A DNA stretch of 64,000 bases from Crotalaria pallida (GCA_037953625.1 CM075655.1:125185001-125249000); one strand, 5' to 3'. Shown: positions 12,895-24,530, counted from the first letter of the stretch. Notes: a model not told the origin generated them from the sequence alone. Numbers and translations are program-made.

Positions 12895-13869
12895 AAAATA
12901 GTGTATAATTTTAAAGTTTACTAAACGGAAGTTCCTTAAAAAATATATATATATACCCTTTCCATTTCATAAGGATGGTAAGATTGAGAAAGTCAAAAAA
13001 TTAAGAAAACATACATTTAAGCATTGATTTTTGATTAATGATAACAATACAATGAAAAGATTAATGGATTCTAATTCAGATAACAGAGAGTTCGTCGCTG
13101 TTAAGCAAATGATTAAAATTCGATTCATGTCGCTTGTGAATATTAAAGGTCTTGTCGGAAGAGTCATCACAGCAACTCCCCAATACTCGAATGAGTTAGT
13201 CATCCAATTATACAAATAGATGTCCAGTCCAAGACAGAAAAAAAACAATGACAAAGTGAGTGACACATAATTATAAGCTTTGACACTCAATAGTAAGAAA
13301 CAATGTCCACTTTTTAGACTTCTCTCCATCAGTTGTATACCAATTTTTATATACAGTACATATCTATTTCTATCCTTCACCAAATATGAAATTTTACGTG
13401 TGCTTTATTATTTGAACATCACTGTCACAAAGGATGCTGATGAAGTTTTGAATTGAATTCCTTCCGTAGACCGCCACTAGTTTTATAAAAGGTGGACATA
13501 CATGAAATCATGGACTACATCTACTCAGTTCAAATGGTTCCAATTTTTGTGACACATTTGTCTGTTTTGTATTTTTGTGTAAATATCCTTTGGAGAATGT
13601 CTTATGGACACCCAAATTTGAACATTATTATTAGTATATACTACAAACAACATAGTGCTATATACAAAGAAAAATAAAAATCAGGTGAAAATCAAAAATA
13701 ATAGGTAATTCATTTTTTTTTTTTAAAAAAATGTAATTATGTACGATGTCAAATGTGACATAAAAAAAATGGTGTGCAATGTTTTTCCGCTTGGCTTTGT
13801 ATAAAATATTATAGGAAGATTAAGCACATAATTATTTCACAATAAAAGCATACTTTCTTTAAAAAACCC

Positions 13870-13870
13870 A

Positions 13871-13902
<32 letters not shown>

Positions 13903-13906
13903 AATT
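13870..13906. repeat. (TA)n(ATA)n microsatellite
   Basis: A TA dinucleotide run passes directly into ATA trinucleotides. Confidence 0.85.
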
Positions 13907-14116
13907 TTTACTATGAATGATTTTGTTGATCCAGTGAAATTTTCAATATTGATAAAGATCATGACATGCAACATGGGCACATGGCTTAAAAAAAATTCTT
14001 ACTTCCACAACAAAATTCAAAATTCCTTATTTTATGATATTTGAAATGAATGTTATCAACTAAACCGATCTTTATTAATAATGGATATTGAATTTTATTA
14101 ATAAAACTTGCTTTCT

Positions 14117-14301
14117 ACCAACGTGGGGTTGGTCAAGTGGTAACTCATTTGGTCCCTTAACCAACTGGTCTCGAGTTCGAGCTTTGGGTATGGAGCAACC
14201 CCGTTGAAAGATCCCTACCGCTTAGTTGGGTTGGACCGGATGAGTCGGATTCTGGGTAAACCAGATCCGGGTACTGGTTGGTGTAAAAATAAAAAAAAAT
14301 T
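14117..14301 (+). mobile_element. SINE, family B, with target duplication
   Basis: The tRNA-like head reads GGTTGGTCAAGTGGTAACTC (A box) and GAGTTCGAGC (B box). The body ends in TACTGGTTGGTG and an A-rich tail. It is flanked by the 14-bp direct repeat AAAACTTGCTTTCT at 14103-14116 and 14302-14315. The perfect duplication suggests a fairly recent insertion. Confidence 0.85.
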
Positions 14302-15875
14302 AAAACTTGCTTTCTTATTAAAGAATTGTGTGAAGAGTAGTAACTTCCACCCTTTAAAAAGATTGTTGTCATTTGTAATTTAAAATTAATAAATTCTTTG
14401 TCTATATATGAGTTTTTTTTCTGCCTTAAACTTTTTTCTTTTAAATTATGTATAATAAAAAACTTATTTGAATTGTAAGTTGTTACAAATTAATTGTTTT
14501 CATTTTTTCTTCCGAAAAAGAATATAATATTAACCTAATTCTTATATTCTTTTTTTTACATCATTCTTTACATATTTTTTTATAACATATATTGCTTTAT
14601 ATTTCTTTTATACCATTAGGCAAACATTCTTTATATCAAAAATTTAGCATCGCACAGTATAAAAAAAATTTAGCAATATATTCTTTTATTAAAAAATTTA
14701 CCTGTAATAAATAGTAATTAATCAAAAACTCATACTCACCCTCTTCCTTGATAAAAGATTCATTTGTAAAACTTTTTTTTTCCTATACATAAGATTATAT
14801 TCTAATTTTCAGTGACATTTAATACTTTTTTTTAACAAACACTTTTAATTACACAACAATTTTTAGACTCTTAATAATAATTACACCGACAATTTTAATA
14901 ATGTATATCAAATATTTGTCTTTTAAATATCACTAACATTCTTGATAGATGTAAATTGTTCCAAAAGAATATTATATTAAAGGGTAAAAAGAGTCGTAAA
15001 TAAAGAATTTTCTTAACTCGAATCTTTAGCGGTGATGATAAATTCTTAAAAATACTCTGTATTTGAGTTTCATGGTAAATTATGTATTTTAGAAGTTAAA
15101 AGTTTGAATACTCTTATTTAGTCTTTTACTTTTGAATATCTATACTCAACCTAAAAATCAAGGTTAAGAAAACCCATAAATAAAAAAGGAAAGAAAAGGT
15201 GATAAGGGTGATCTTAGAACAAATTAGGCTTGTTCTTAATTAGTCCTTAAATATTGTTGGGTCAATTTCGGGCCCCAAAACGTCTTTGATTAGAACGAGA
15301 CACAACAGGAATGAGTTCAAATCAAGACAAAACAATATATGGATGAGTTGGATTCATCGAAAAAACAACCATGAGCATAAAATTTATGAAGAGAATATGA
15401 ATTTATTCTTAAGACAAAAATATAAAAAAAATGATACGATGCAATAAATTTTTTTTCGCAAAAAATCATTTACTTGTCAAATTATTAAGATGGTTTCTAA
15501 AATTTTAATATCAAGTGTGGTACTTGATAAGACTCGTCTCTCTATCATTATTACTCCACATGATTTATGTAATATGCAAAACTTGAAAAGGGAAAACATG
15601 AAAACACCGCACTACTCAAAAAGAAAACGATGAATATTCTACTTAACTAGCAAGTATTTTTCGTAGTACTACGTATGATTTAGCTCACACATGAACAAAA
15701 TTTTAATTTATCAAACAAATCACTCACATTATATTATTAATTACTATATAGTAAAAATAAATATATGGGATATTGTGTATAAAAAAATAAATATATGGGA
15801 TATTAGATATTTAAAGCTTTGTTCATTTTACCTAAAACTTTACAAAAAATAAATAAGTGGAACACACAGGATAAT

Positions 15876-15878
<3 letters not shown>

Positions 15879-15908
<30 letters not shown>
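15879..15908. repeat. (TA)n microsatellite
   Basis: About fifteen TA units, 90 bp before the foldback element at 15998. Confidence 0.9.
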
Positions 15909-15912
<4 letters not shown>

Positions 15913-16511
15913 ACCTTTTTTATATATGATCTCTTTCTTTTTAAGTATTTTTCTTCATTCAAATTGGACAGATCAAATTTTGTTTGTCTCCAAAATAGAG
16001 AAATTATTTTGCAACCCCAATATTATAATTTATTTCTTTTATGCCTTTTAAAAAAAAATACTTTTAAACAGGTCGTAGGGGTTGCTTACGACCTGAGGTC
16101 GCAATACCCCCTTACGACCTGCAGGTCGTAGAGGTTGCTTACCGACCTCCAGGTCGTAGCACCCTCTTACGATCTAATCAAAAACTGAGTTTTTGAACGG
16201 TCGTAAGGAGGTACTACGACCTGCAGGTCGTAAGCAACCTCTACGACCTAACAGCTACGAAAAATTGCGTATCCATTCCGTTGTTGATCTCTAGCAAACT
16301 ACTAATTAGCAACGGAACCGCTACAAACACATGCGTAACTATGGAAAATGGCTTATGTTGCCATTTGTTACACTTACCCTTTCATATTATTGATCAACAA
16401 CATAATTCAACTCCAATTTGAATGCTAGCTTTACTCCCTAACAATGCGTCGTAGTTGTAGACTAATCCAAAGTTTCATTTCATTTTCTGAACTTGTATTT
16501 TAACTTGCACC

Positions 16512-16518
<7 letters not shown>

Positions 16519-16560
<42 letters not shown>
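16519..16560. repeat. (TA)n microsatellite inside foldback copy 1
   Basis: About 21 TA units in the loop region of the foldback element. Confidence 0.9.
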
Positions 16561-16561
<1 letters not shown>

Positions 16562-16730
16562 TTCGTTTGATTAGTTGTTTTAATTTTTCCATGTTCAACA
16601 GAAGACATTGACATAAACTACTATAAATGAAAATTTGTACATTCTGTGCACCTTTCTTTTTTATTTTAATTTGTTAAATATTTGTTTGCAGTTAATTCAA
16701 TCTCATATTGAAAATAAAAAATTAATCCAC

Positions 16731-16926
16731 CAGTGGAGGCTGACACAAGTGGAAGGGGCTTGTGTCCCTTAATCATGTGGTCGTGGGTTCGAGTCGTACC
16801 CGAGGCGCATGTGAATGGAGCAAGCCTTACTGGGAGCATCGCCCCCGAAAGGGCCCGACCGTGGTGCGAGGGATTAGTCACCCAGTTGCGCGGGTGGATA
16901 CCCTGGTTCATCCAAAAAAAAAAAAA
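16731..16926 (+). mobile_element. SINE, family C, nested in the foldback element
   Basis: Flanked by AATTAATCCAC on both sides (16720-16730 and about 16926-16936). Internal B-box-like text GTGGGTTCGAGTC, GC-rich body and a short A tail are typical of a tRNA-derived SINE. It inserted into the loop of the element at 15998-17202, so it is younger than that element. Confidence 0.85.
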
Positions 16927-17211
16927 ATTAATCCACAACTTTGTTGGAGATCAGCAACGGGATAGATATGCAATTTTTCGTAGCTGTCAGGTCGTAGCAC
17001 CCCTTATGACCCATTCAAAAACTCAGTTTTTGATTGGGTCGTAAGCAACCCTTACGATCTGCAGGTCGTAACAACTCCTTACGACCTCAGGTCGTGAGCA
17101 ACCCCTACGACCCGTGTAAAAGTATTTTTTTAAAAAAAGTACAAAAGAAATAAATTATAGTATTGAAGTGGCATTAATAAATGGGATGACAAAATAATTT
17201 TATCCAAAATA

Positions 17212-17640
17212 AGGTGGTAAGGGGATATTAAAAAAACTCATAAACCGTTTCGACGGTAGCATTGTCCAATTCGTCAAACGCCTTTTTTAAAATCAGAAAT
17301 AAAGAAAGAATTGATTCACATCAATTAATTTATTTAATTTAATTTTATTAATATATTTACTGACTTGAATTGTAAGAAAAAAACATATTTTTTTTGTTTT
17401 GGTTTAAAATATAAGTAAAACTAATTAACTTTATTAAATTTTGTTTCATTTTCAATACCACTTTTTTAAAACATCTTTAAAAAAATTGATATCTTATTTA
17501 ATTTTTGTTTAATTTTCAATAATATTTTCTTAAAATATATATAATTTAATAAATTAAAAAAATTAAATATAATCAACAAAATCTATTAACACACGTAAAA
17601 TTAGTTATTTTGGTTATAACGGGAGCCGGAACAAACAGAG
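17212..17640. mobile_element. Decayed Stowaway-like sequence upstream of UBC
   Basis: About 17395-17625 resembles the interior of intact Stowaway copies, with a TTTAAAATATAAGTAAAACT left part and GGTTATAACGGGAGCCGGAA at the right. Neither terminus is well kept. The sequence lies within 250 bp of the UBC start codon and may form part of its promoter. Confidence 0.4.
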
Positions 17641-17835
17641 CAGTAGTGTAGTGGAGTAGGATTGATTTCACGAATTTCTCTCTCCACTCTCTTTTTCTTT
17701 CATCCATTTGTTATTACTAATTGCGAACCAAATCTTACATTACATTTCCATTCCCCCAACCCAACCCTACCGTCTCTCTTCTCTTCTCTTCTCTTCTCTC
17801 TTTCTCTGTCTCTTTCTCTCTACGCGCAAAAAATC

Positions 17836-20800
17836 ATGACCAGTTCCTCTGCTTCCTCTCGCAAGGTTCCTCCTCCTTACTTCCTTCCTTCCTTCCCCCT
17901 TTCTTCTATTTTTCTATTTCATATATCGATTCCTAACTTGTTTTGTTTTGTTTGAAATTTCGATGATCGGCGTTGTTCAGAATCTGAGTAAGATTGCTTG
18001 CAATAGGCTCCAGAAAGAGCTTGTTGAGTGGCAGGTCAATCCCCCCTCTGGTTTCAACCACAAAGTTACCGACAATCTCCAAAGGTACCTACCTACCTTC
18101 TACTATCCCCCTTTTCCATTTTTCCCATCTCCTTTCTTTTCAATTCCCCCTTTTTCCTCTGTTACTTTCTTGCGCTTCTTTCTTTTCTTTTATTTTTAAT
18201 TTCTCTCTCTCTCTCTCTCTCTGTGTGTGTTTGATGATGCATGCTTATTTAGGGTCAAAGTTGTTTCCTTTTTCATGCTTTAATTTTTTTTGTTTTTTTA
18301 TTTGTGATTTCTTTGTTTTTTGATTGCATGCCCCTCATCGTTGTGTTAATTTTATGCTTAATTTGTGGAAAGGTGGGTTATTGAAGTGATTGGGGCTCCC
18401 GGTACACTTTACGCCAATGAGACCTACCAGCTTCAGGTTGACTTCCCTGAGAATTACCCTATGGAAGCTCCTCAGGTTCTTCTTTTTTTTCCCCCCTTTT
18501 ACATTCATAGAAAATGTTTCATTAAATAATAAAGTTCACTTTTTTGTTGCATGTTCCTGCGTTCACTGATGGTAGTCTGTGATTAATGGTTTAACAGGTC
18601 ATATTTTTGAATCCTGCTCCCCTGCATCCCCATATCTACAGCAACGGCCATATTTGCTTAGGTATGTCGTATGTGTGTGGTTTTCGTCATGTTAATCTTC
18701 CATATGTTTCCCTTTACCAGTTTACTGTGTTTTGTGGTCTAATCGTATAACCGTCATATCCCATTTTAACATAATTGTTATTCTGGCACCTCCACAGTTT
18801 TTATTGCAGGGTTTTGGTATTTGTTGCTTTTGTGTTTGTTCCCAATTACAATGACTTTCCATTCTGTCAGGCACTCATTTTAGTAATGTCTTCTTCATTT
18901 CTTTTAAAATTGCTTTGAATTTTCCTTCAAAGACATGGCATTCAAAATTATAATTGCTTTCTGGGTAAGAGGGTGGCGATGGGTTCTTTACTTGTTTTTG
19001 CTTTATCAATGCCCGAGAAAATAAAATTAATCTGCAAATTGATAAGAATGGCTATATATATCCAGAGTAAACACCATTCTGCTGGGATCATGCTGAGTTC
19101 TCACATCTCAGCATGTGGAACTGGCAGCACCTTACAATCCAGTTGAACTTATGTTAGCCCAAAATACGATGAGCAACCGAATTTCAGGAATTACCTATTC
19201 CATACCCCGAAAATATCAACCTGAAACTTACCCAAAACCTAAAATGAAAAATCCCTATCTTAGTTGCTGCTGTGAATTCCTCGCAACTGAATTATGTGAT
19301 TAAAATTTGATATTGCTGTCTGTCATTGGAAGTGAATTGCTGACATACATGAGATGGTGGCAGGCCTCATATTAAAATCTGATATTTGTGATCAAAACTA
19401 ATGTGCCAGACCTTTCTGACTGATGGGATGCACTTTGTCTCTTGCTGTTGGTGATTGAAAGGGTATGAAATGGAGAGATGAGAGAAACCCCGCATAGTAA
19501 AAAACAGTTTTGAACTCTCTTGTTTTGATTTTCCAGGATTCAATCCAGCCACAAACTGTAGCCCAATTTAATTAGTATATAAAAATAAAATATACCAAGA
19601 TTGAACTTCTAACAGGTAAAATAAGAGATAAAACTAAAACGACACCTTTTATGAATTTTGAATTGGGGTTTATTTAATAATTATTAGTTTTGATTTTAAA
19701 GGTATATTTACGGTGTTATTTTCATATATGTATATCTGTTCTAAATTTATGTCAGTTTTATATTGAAAATAGTTTTTATTGTATAATTTAGTGTAGATTA
19801 TAGAACTAGAGGATCTTGTAGCGAATGGGCTTGGTATTTGGGGAAATGTATGTCTTCCTGATTTGATTTCTCCAAGATTCTAATGTTACTTCGATTCAAG
19901 TTTGGATATGCTATGAATGTGACCTTGAGGCCATATGGTTTCTCTATTGCTGTAAAGCACTAATACACCATTTTGCATTATTTTTGCTGATGTTTCATGT
20001 ATTGGAGACCGAGCTGTTTCTCTTGTTTTCACTTTGGGATGAATTGACATGTAGCTTTGCAAAATGGTTTAGACTGTCTAAATTAACTATATGAATCTCT
20101 GATTCAAAGCTCTCCTACATGGGTTGGTCAGACAAATGCTCCTTTCTTTTTCCTCTCTATTTTTTGCTGGTCAGGCAAATGCTTGCAAATGCTTTTGTTG
20201 GTTGTCATGAAATTTCTGTCTGGATTTTTCTTAATGGAAGTTTGGAATGCATTGTTATCTCCTTTATTCTTTCATGCCTGTGTAGATATTGGATAATAGT
20301 TTTCTCTATTACTCTCTTTGGGGGTAATGGAATCAATTTAGAAGCATTAACTTTTGTTTCCATCTGCTGAATATTGTCAGTATGAAGTAATAATGGTTAA
20401 TCTTTTTCTTTTTGCAATTTGATGTTTGAAGAGATTTTACTATGACATACTCCCTTCGTTCCTATTTATAAGTCATATTCCAAAAGAATTCTCCGGTTTT
20501 ATCTATAAGTCACTTTGTATTCTCTAGAAGGCATTTATAGCTTTTTTTTTTTTCCTATTTGCCCCTTGTTCATTAATGTGAAACAATAAATTGTGAAATT
20601 TCTAATGCAAATTAAGAGGGTAAAATTATAATGTTAGAGTACTTTTTTAAAGTTTCCAGAAATGTAATTACCCTCCTTGGTTTATGTGACATGATTAAGT
20701 ATGACCCATAAATAGGATCAGAGGGAGTAATCAATAATGATATTCTATTCTCATTTGCACGATCTTAAAGTAAAAGCACTGGCTCTGAAATCCCGTCCAT

Positions 20801-20985
20801 TTCATTCTATCATACTTAATAGTTAGTCAAGAGGGTGAGCTTTAGCGTATTGGTAAGGTTGTTGCTTAGTGGCCAACAGGTTAGGGATTCAAATCCTGAA
20901 AACAGCCTTTCCGCTTTCGAGGTTAAGATTGCGTTCATCTACCCTCCTCAGAGCTCTCTAGGTTGGAGCCTCGTGCACTGGGCTG

Positions 20986-21041
<56 letters not shown>

Positions 21042-21607
21042 TTAATAGTTAGCCAACAATTTTAAACTAAAAGTATGATTAACCTGGTGCTGCTTTTTGT
21101 TAGTGAACTGACATTTAATATGCTTTGAATTCTGCAGACATATTGTATGATTCATGGTCCCCAGCTATGACAGTTAGTTCTATCTGCATCAGCATCCTCT
21201 CAATGCTTTCAAGTTCAACTGTGAAGGTGTGAATTTAGTTACTGAAAATCTTTTTGTATTCCTTACACTTCAGTTTTTGTTGTGATAGAGATGCTGATAT
21301 TTTTAGGTCATAAACGACGCACTTCTTTTTATTGAGAATATAGCCGATGACATTCTTTAACCCATGGTTTGAATAAAAAGCTGATAAGTGATTGGAAGTC
21401 TTGTTGGTTATTATTTAAGATTAAGATTCTATAGGTGAATATAAGTGCTGTGTGATCCATCATCCTATGGTTGTCACTAACTTAACAGCTCTAACTTGAT
21501 TTTTTTGGCAGCAACGCCCTGAGGATAATGATCGCTATGTGAAGAACTGCAGAAATGGCAGATCTCCCAAGGAGACAAGGTGGTGGTTCCATGATGATAA
21601 AGTATGA
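17836..21607 (+). CDS. UBC17: Ubiquitin-conjugating enzyme E2, UBC16/17/18 group
   Basis: E2 enzyme that takes ubiquitin from E1 as a thioester and hands it on with an E3. Six exons keep the frame: 17836-17865, 17981-18084, 18373-18475, 18598-18661, 21138-21226 and 21512-21607, giving 161 residues, the same length as Arabidopsis UBC16-18. The catalytic residue is Cys99 in NGHICLDILYD. The HPN tripeptide normal in E2s reads HPH (HPHIYSNGHIC), as in this subgroup. The tail is RSPKETRWWFHDDKV, another group hallmark. The CT-rich leader at 17775-17820 is a likely 5' UTR. Position next to D2HGDH suggests UBC17, since At4g36410 neighbours At4g36400; UBC16, 17 and 18 cannot be told apart from the protein alone. 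Confidence 0.95.
20450..20727. mobile_element. Stowaway MITE in UBC intron 4
   Basis: 278 bp with terminal repeats CTCCCTTCGTTCCTATTTAT and the matching inverse ATAAATAGGATCAGAGGGAG. It is flanked by TA on both sides, the Tc1/mariner target. Confidence 0.85.
20831..20990 (+). mobile_element. SINE, family D, in UBC intron 4
   Basis: The A-box-like GTGAGCTTTAGCGTATTGGT, B-box-like GGGATTCAAATCC and 3' end TCGTGCACTGGGCTGCC are typical of a plant SINE. An 18-bp near-perfect duplication (TACTTAATAGTTAG followed by TCAA or CCAA) flanks it at 20813-20830 and 21039-21056. The tail has become a (TA)n run. Confidence 0.85.
20989..21040. repeat. (TA)n microsatellite grown from a SINE tail
   Basis: About 25 TA units between the SINE body and its right target duplication, within 100 bp of the exon 5 acceptor. 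Confidence 0.9.
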
Positions 21608-23828
21608 TAACTAGTTTTCTCTAATGAGTTGACAAAATTAGAGTAGACGATTATCTTTTTGAAAGAAAAAGTCAAGACATGGGGAAAGCATTTTCAGAAA
21701 CTTGGATCCCTTTAAATTTAATGCATAAACTCTCCTGTAAATTGGCATTACCTGGTATTTGTAAAGGAAGAGAAAACTGCTTCTCAAAGCACAGCTCAAA
21801 GAAGCAAACAAACTCAGAATATTGCGGTTATCTAAGAGGTATTTGGGTGTGGATAATGGATACTCTGATTAACCCACATATTTGATGGTATGTCTTGCTT
21901 AATGCTTTTCTTTCTTGAGGATTATGTTTTAAATATCTCTGAATTAAAAAAGTCAAGCTTTTATTAACCGTTTTATTATTTATTTTTTTCAAATTTTTTG
22001 CTTATTGATGAATTTTCTCAAATACTCTTTCTTGAGGTTTTGATTCTAGTTTTGTAATTCCCCAAAGAATTAGCCTAATGGTCTTTCTAATTAATTAGTG
22101 AAGTATCAGATTTTTTGGGTTTATATTCCTGAACTAGTTATTCAAGAGTGAAAAATTGTTTGTTTTTTTGGGAGTTGTAAAGCAAGTCTTCAACTTTAAC
22201 TTGCCTACAGATGTGAACAGATAAATAGATATATATTTTACAGTGGATCAAAATTTGTCGGTGAATATGTAGGGTTGGCAAGTTTTATTTATCGATTTTG
22301 CTGGATTTGTTGAACATGCGTAAGAATTTGGTCTATTACTTGTTACCTTGTTATTGGCAGTGTCACGGATGACTTGGTGATTCGGACTGATTAGCAGTTT
22401 TTTGTCTAGGTGTAAGTTAAACAAAAAAATTTCAATGCATTAAAAATGTTTTTTTTTCCTTTCACTTCTTCATAAAGATAAACACCATTTGTTTCACTTT
22501 TTATTCTCTCAAATCTTAAATATATGAAAAAAAATACAATTTATTAGTGATGTTATATATAATCAAATTTAAATTACAATCATTTCTGAAATATTTCTAC
22601 AAAGTGGTTGTAACATATAATTTTTGTTTCATTTCTAATATAAATTTTCTAAAATAGTTGATGTTTATGTGAATTTGAGAAAATTAAATATATTCAATTA
22701 ATTTTTTTAATAAGTGAAGTTATTTTTTTACTTATATTTGACGTATATTATGTTTTTGGTGATGCGGAGATGTTAAGAAACATTATTGCCAAAACAGCAC
22801 ACGAATTTGTAAAGAAAAATATTAAAAAACCTATTTAGAGAGACTTACGTGCAGGTTTATACTTAAGATTGTAACACTTGTAATTTATGATTTTTATTTT
22901 ATTTTTTTTTAATTTAAAAAATGACAAGTATCAAAATTGCGTGTGTAAATTTGCGTGTAAGTTTCTCTAAATAAATCACTCAATCATACCTCAAGCCAGA
23001 AGATAGCTTGCGATTTGGCCAAGGCCAAAGCTTATTCTCTCTCCTCAATTATGCTTGATTGTGATTGGTTAATCTCTTTTCATTGGTGAACACCATATAG
23101 CGCAGCCTTTTTTTTGGTACATATATATTTCGGGACATAATGGGTTTTGCTTTATAAATAAGTGAGAATGAGAATAATAAATCTAATGATCCTGCCAACC
23201 AATGTCCTAAGGCCATTTTTTAAGAAACACTTTAAAAGAAAATTTATATTGAAAATCTAGGTTAATTAATCCTCGATGCTTTAAATTCAACATTTTTTAA
23301 GATAAAATTACTTTTTTTTTTCCTTAACTAATGTCCTAAGGGTAATCTTTAGCATTTTTCTAAATATAAATTTAAAACAAAACTTTTAATAAATTTGATC
23401 CTTTTCAATTATATTGTACCAACTAAATAAAAGTGAACTAATGATCAAACAACTATTAATTAGTGAAATACATTTTAGACAAACTGTTTCGCCTCTTCCC
23501 TTTAATGCTCCAATCCAAGTAGAGTTTAACAAAAAGTTTTAGATTTTACTCTTACGTAATCTGAAACTTGAGTAATTATCTTGGTAGATTGTAAGGTTAA
23601 ACAACGAGGTTATCATATCCACACACACCAGCATACTTACAATTTGGGTCTTTATAACATAGGCATCAATACATAGGATAAATAATCATAAAAAGGTAAA
23701 ATTGTATAGGAAAGTTAAAACTTAAAAGTATTATTTCTATCCATTAAGTACATTATAATTTGACTTTAAGAACTCATTTTTTTCAAGTTTGTTTGTTACG
23801 TATATGCATATGGTGCATGAGTTAAAAT
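21608..23828. other. Intergenic region downstream of UBC
   Basis: No gene seen. About 22490-22745 resembles a decayed Stowaway interior. The rest is AT-rich sequence that I cannot classify. The UBC 3' UTR must begin here but no poly(A) signal was fixed. Confidence 0.6.
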
Positions 23829-24530
23829 GGGTTTTTATTTTGCCACCCCAAAGTCTATGGATGCCACCCCATATGTATAAAATATACCTATTATGTCCTT
23901 TTTAAAAAAACAACTTTTAATACGGGTCGTAAGAGGTACTTACGACCTGAAGGTCGTAGCACTCCCTTACGACATTTTAAAAAACTAAGTTTTAACACGG
24001 GTCGTAAACAGTTGTTACGACCTAAGTTTTTTCACAAGTCGTAAATAAGTGTTACGACTATAAAGTCGTAATAGTCACATACGACTATTTTGCTCAGTTT
24101 CATCTTCCAGGTCTGGTATACCTTCTTCTTCTCGTACCTGGCTCAATCCTCTATTCTCATCATCCATAGCATACTGTTCAAGGCTACTTTGGGTAGGGTA
24201 CCCGTAGTGAGGTCTGCTAAGAACATATTAAAGTAAAGATGAGCCATGACAAAAGTAAAGATGCCCATTGTGAAGTCGTATGTGACTGTTACGACTTTAG
24301 AGTCGTAACACTTATTTACGACTTGTGAAAAAACTTAGGTCGTAACACCTGTTTACGATCCGTGTTAAAACTTAGTTTTTTAAAATGTCGTAAGGGAGTG
24401 CTACGACCTTCAGGTCGTAAGTACTTTTTACGACCCGTATTAAAGTTGTTTTTTTAAAAAGGACATAATAGGTATATTTTATACATATGGGGTGGCATCC
24501 GTAGACCTTGGGGTGGCAAAATAAAAACCC
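23829..24530. mobile_element. Foldback Mutator-like element with palindrome-array arms (copy 2)
   Basis: 702-bp element flanked by the perfect 9-bp duplication AGTTAAAAT (23820-23828 and 24531-24539). Near-perfect terminal inverted repeats start GGGTTTTTATTTTGCCACCC. The arms are about 260 bp each and carry the same GGTCGTA-N9-TACGACC palindromes as copy 1, followed inward by shorter GTCGTA-N9-TACGAC units. A unique loop of about 190 bp lies at 24090-24270. The element has no coding capacity. Arms are better matched than in copy 1, suggesting a younger insertion. Confidence 0.9.

Larger units (their letters stand above)
11042..15997. other. AT-rich intergenic region between D2HGDH and UBC (left part)
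   Basis: No gene seen. It holds a small SINE (11356-11467), a decayed Stowaway-like left end (about 12360), a long poly-C run (12868-12894), another SINE (14117-14301) and several simple repeats. The longest open frames here have no recognisable protein character. Confidence 0.7.
15998..17202. mobile_element. Foldback Mutator-like element with palindrome-array arms (copy 1)
   Basis: Non-autonomous element flanked by the 9-bp direct repeat TCCAAAATA at 15989-15997 and 17203-17211. Imperfect terminal inverted repeats begin GAGAAATTATTTTG on the left and ATAAAATTATTTTG on the right (read inward). The arms run to about 16292 and from about 16947, so they are 250-300 bp long. Six units of the form GGTCGTA-N9-TACGACC lie in the left arm at 16071-16093, 16097-16119, 16124-16147, 16152-16174, 16199-16221 and 16226-16248, and about four in the right arm. 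The centre has a (TA)n run at 16519-16560 and a SINE at 16731-16926. No transposase is encoded. The 9-bp duplication and long arms fit the Mutator superfamily; the palindrome array is unusual. Confidence 0.85.
18662..21137 (+). other. Long intron 4 of UBC carrying transposons
   Basis: A 2.5-kb intron (GTATGT donor, TTCTGCAG acceptor) separates the active-site exon from the next. It contains a complete Stowaway MITE, a SINE and a (TA)25 tract. The rest, 18662-20440, shows no recognisable element or gene. Confidence 0.85.

Noticed and set aside
16666..17044. Frames of 67-103 residues in three frames
   Set aside because: Fall across a SINE and foldback arm; the GC-rich SINE simply lacks stops.
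23100..23828. Possible LTR retrotransposon fragments
   Set aside because: No LTR pair, primer site or gag-pol text was found here or elsewhere in the window.
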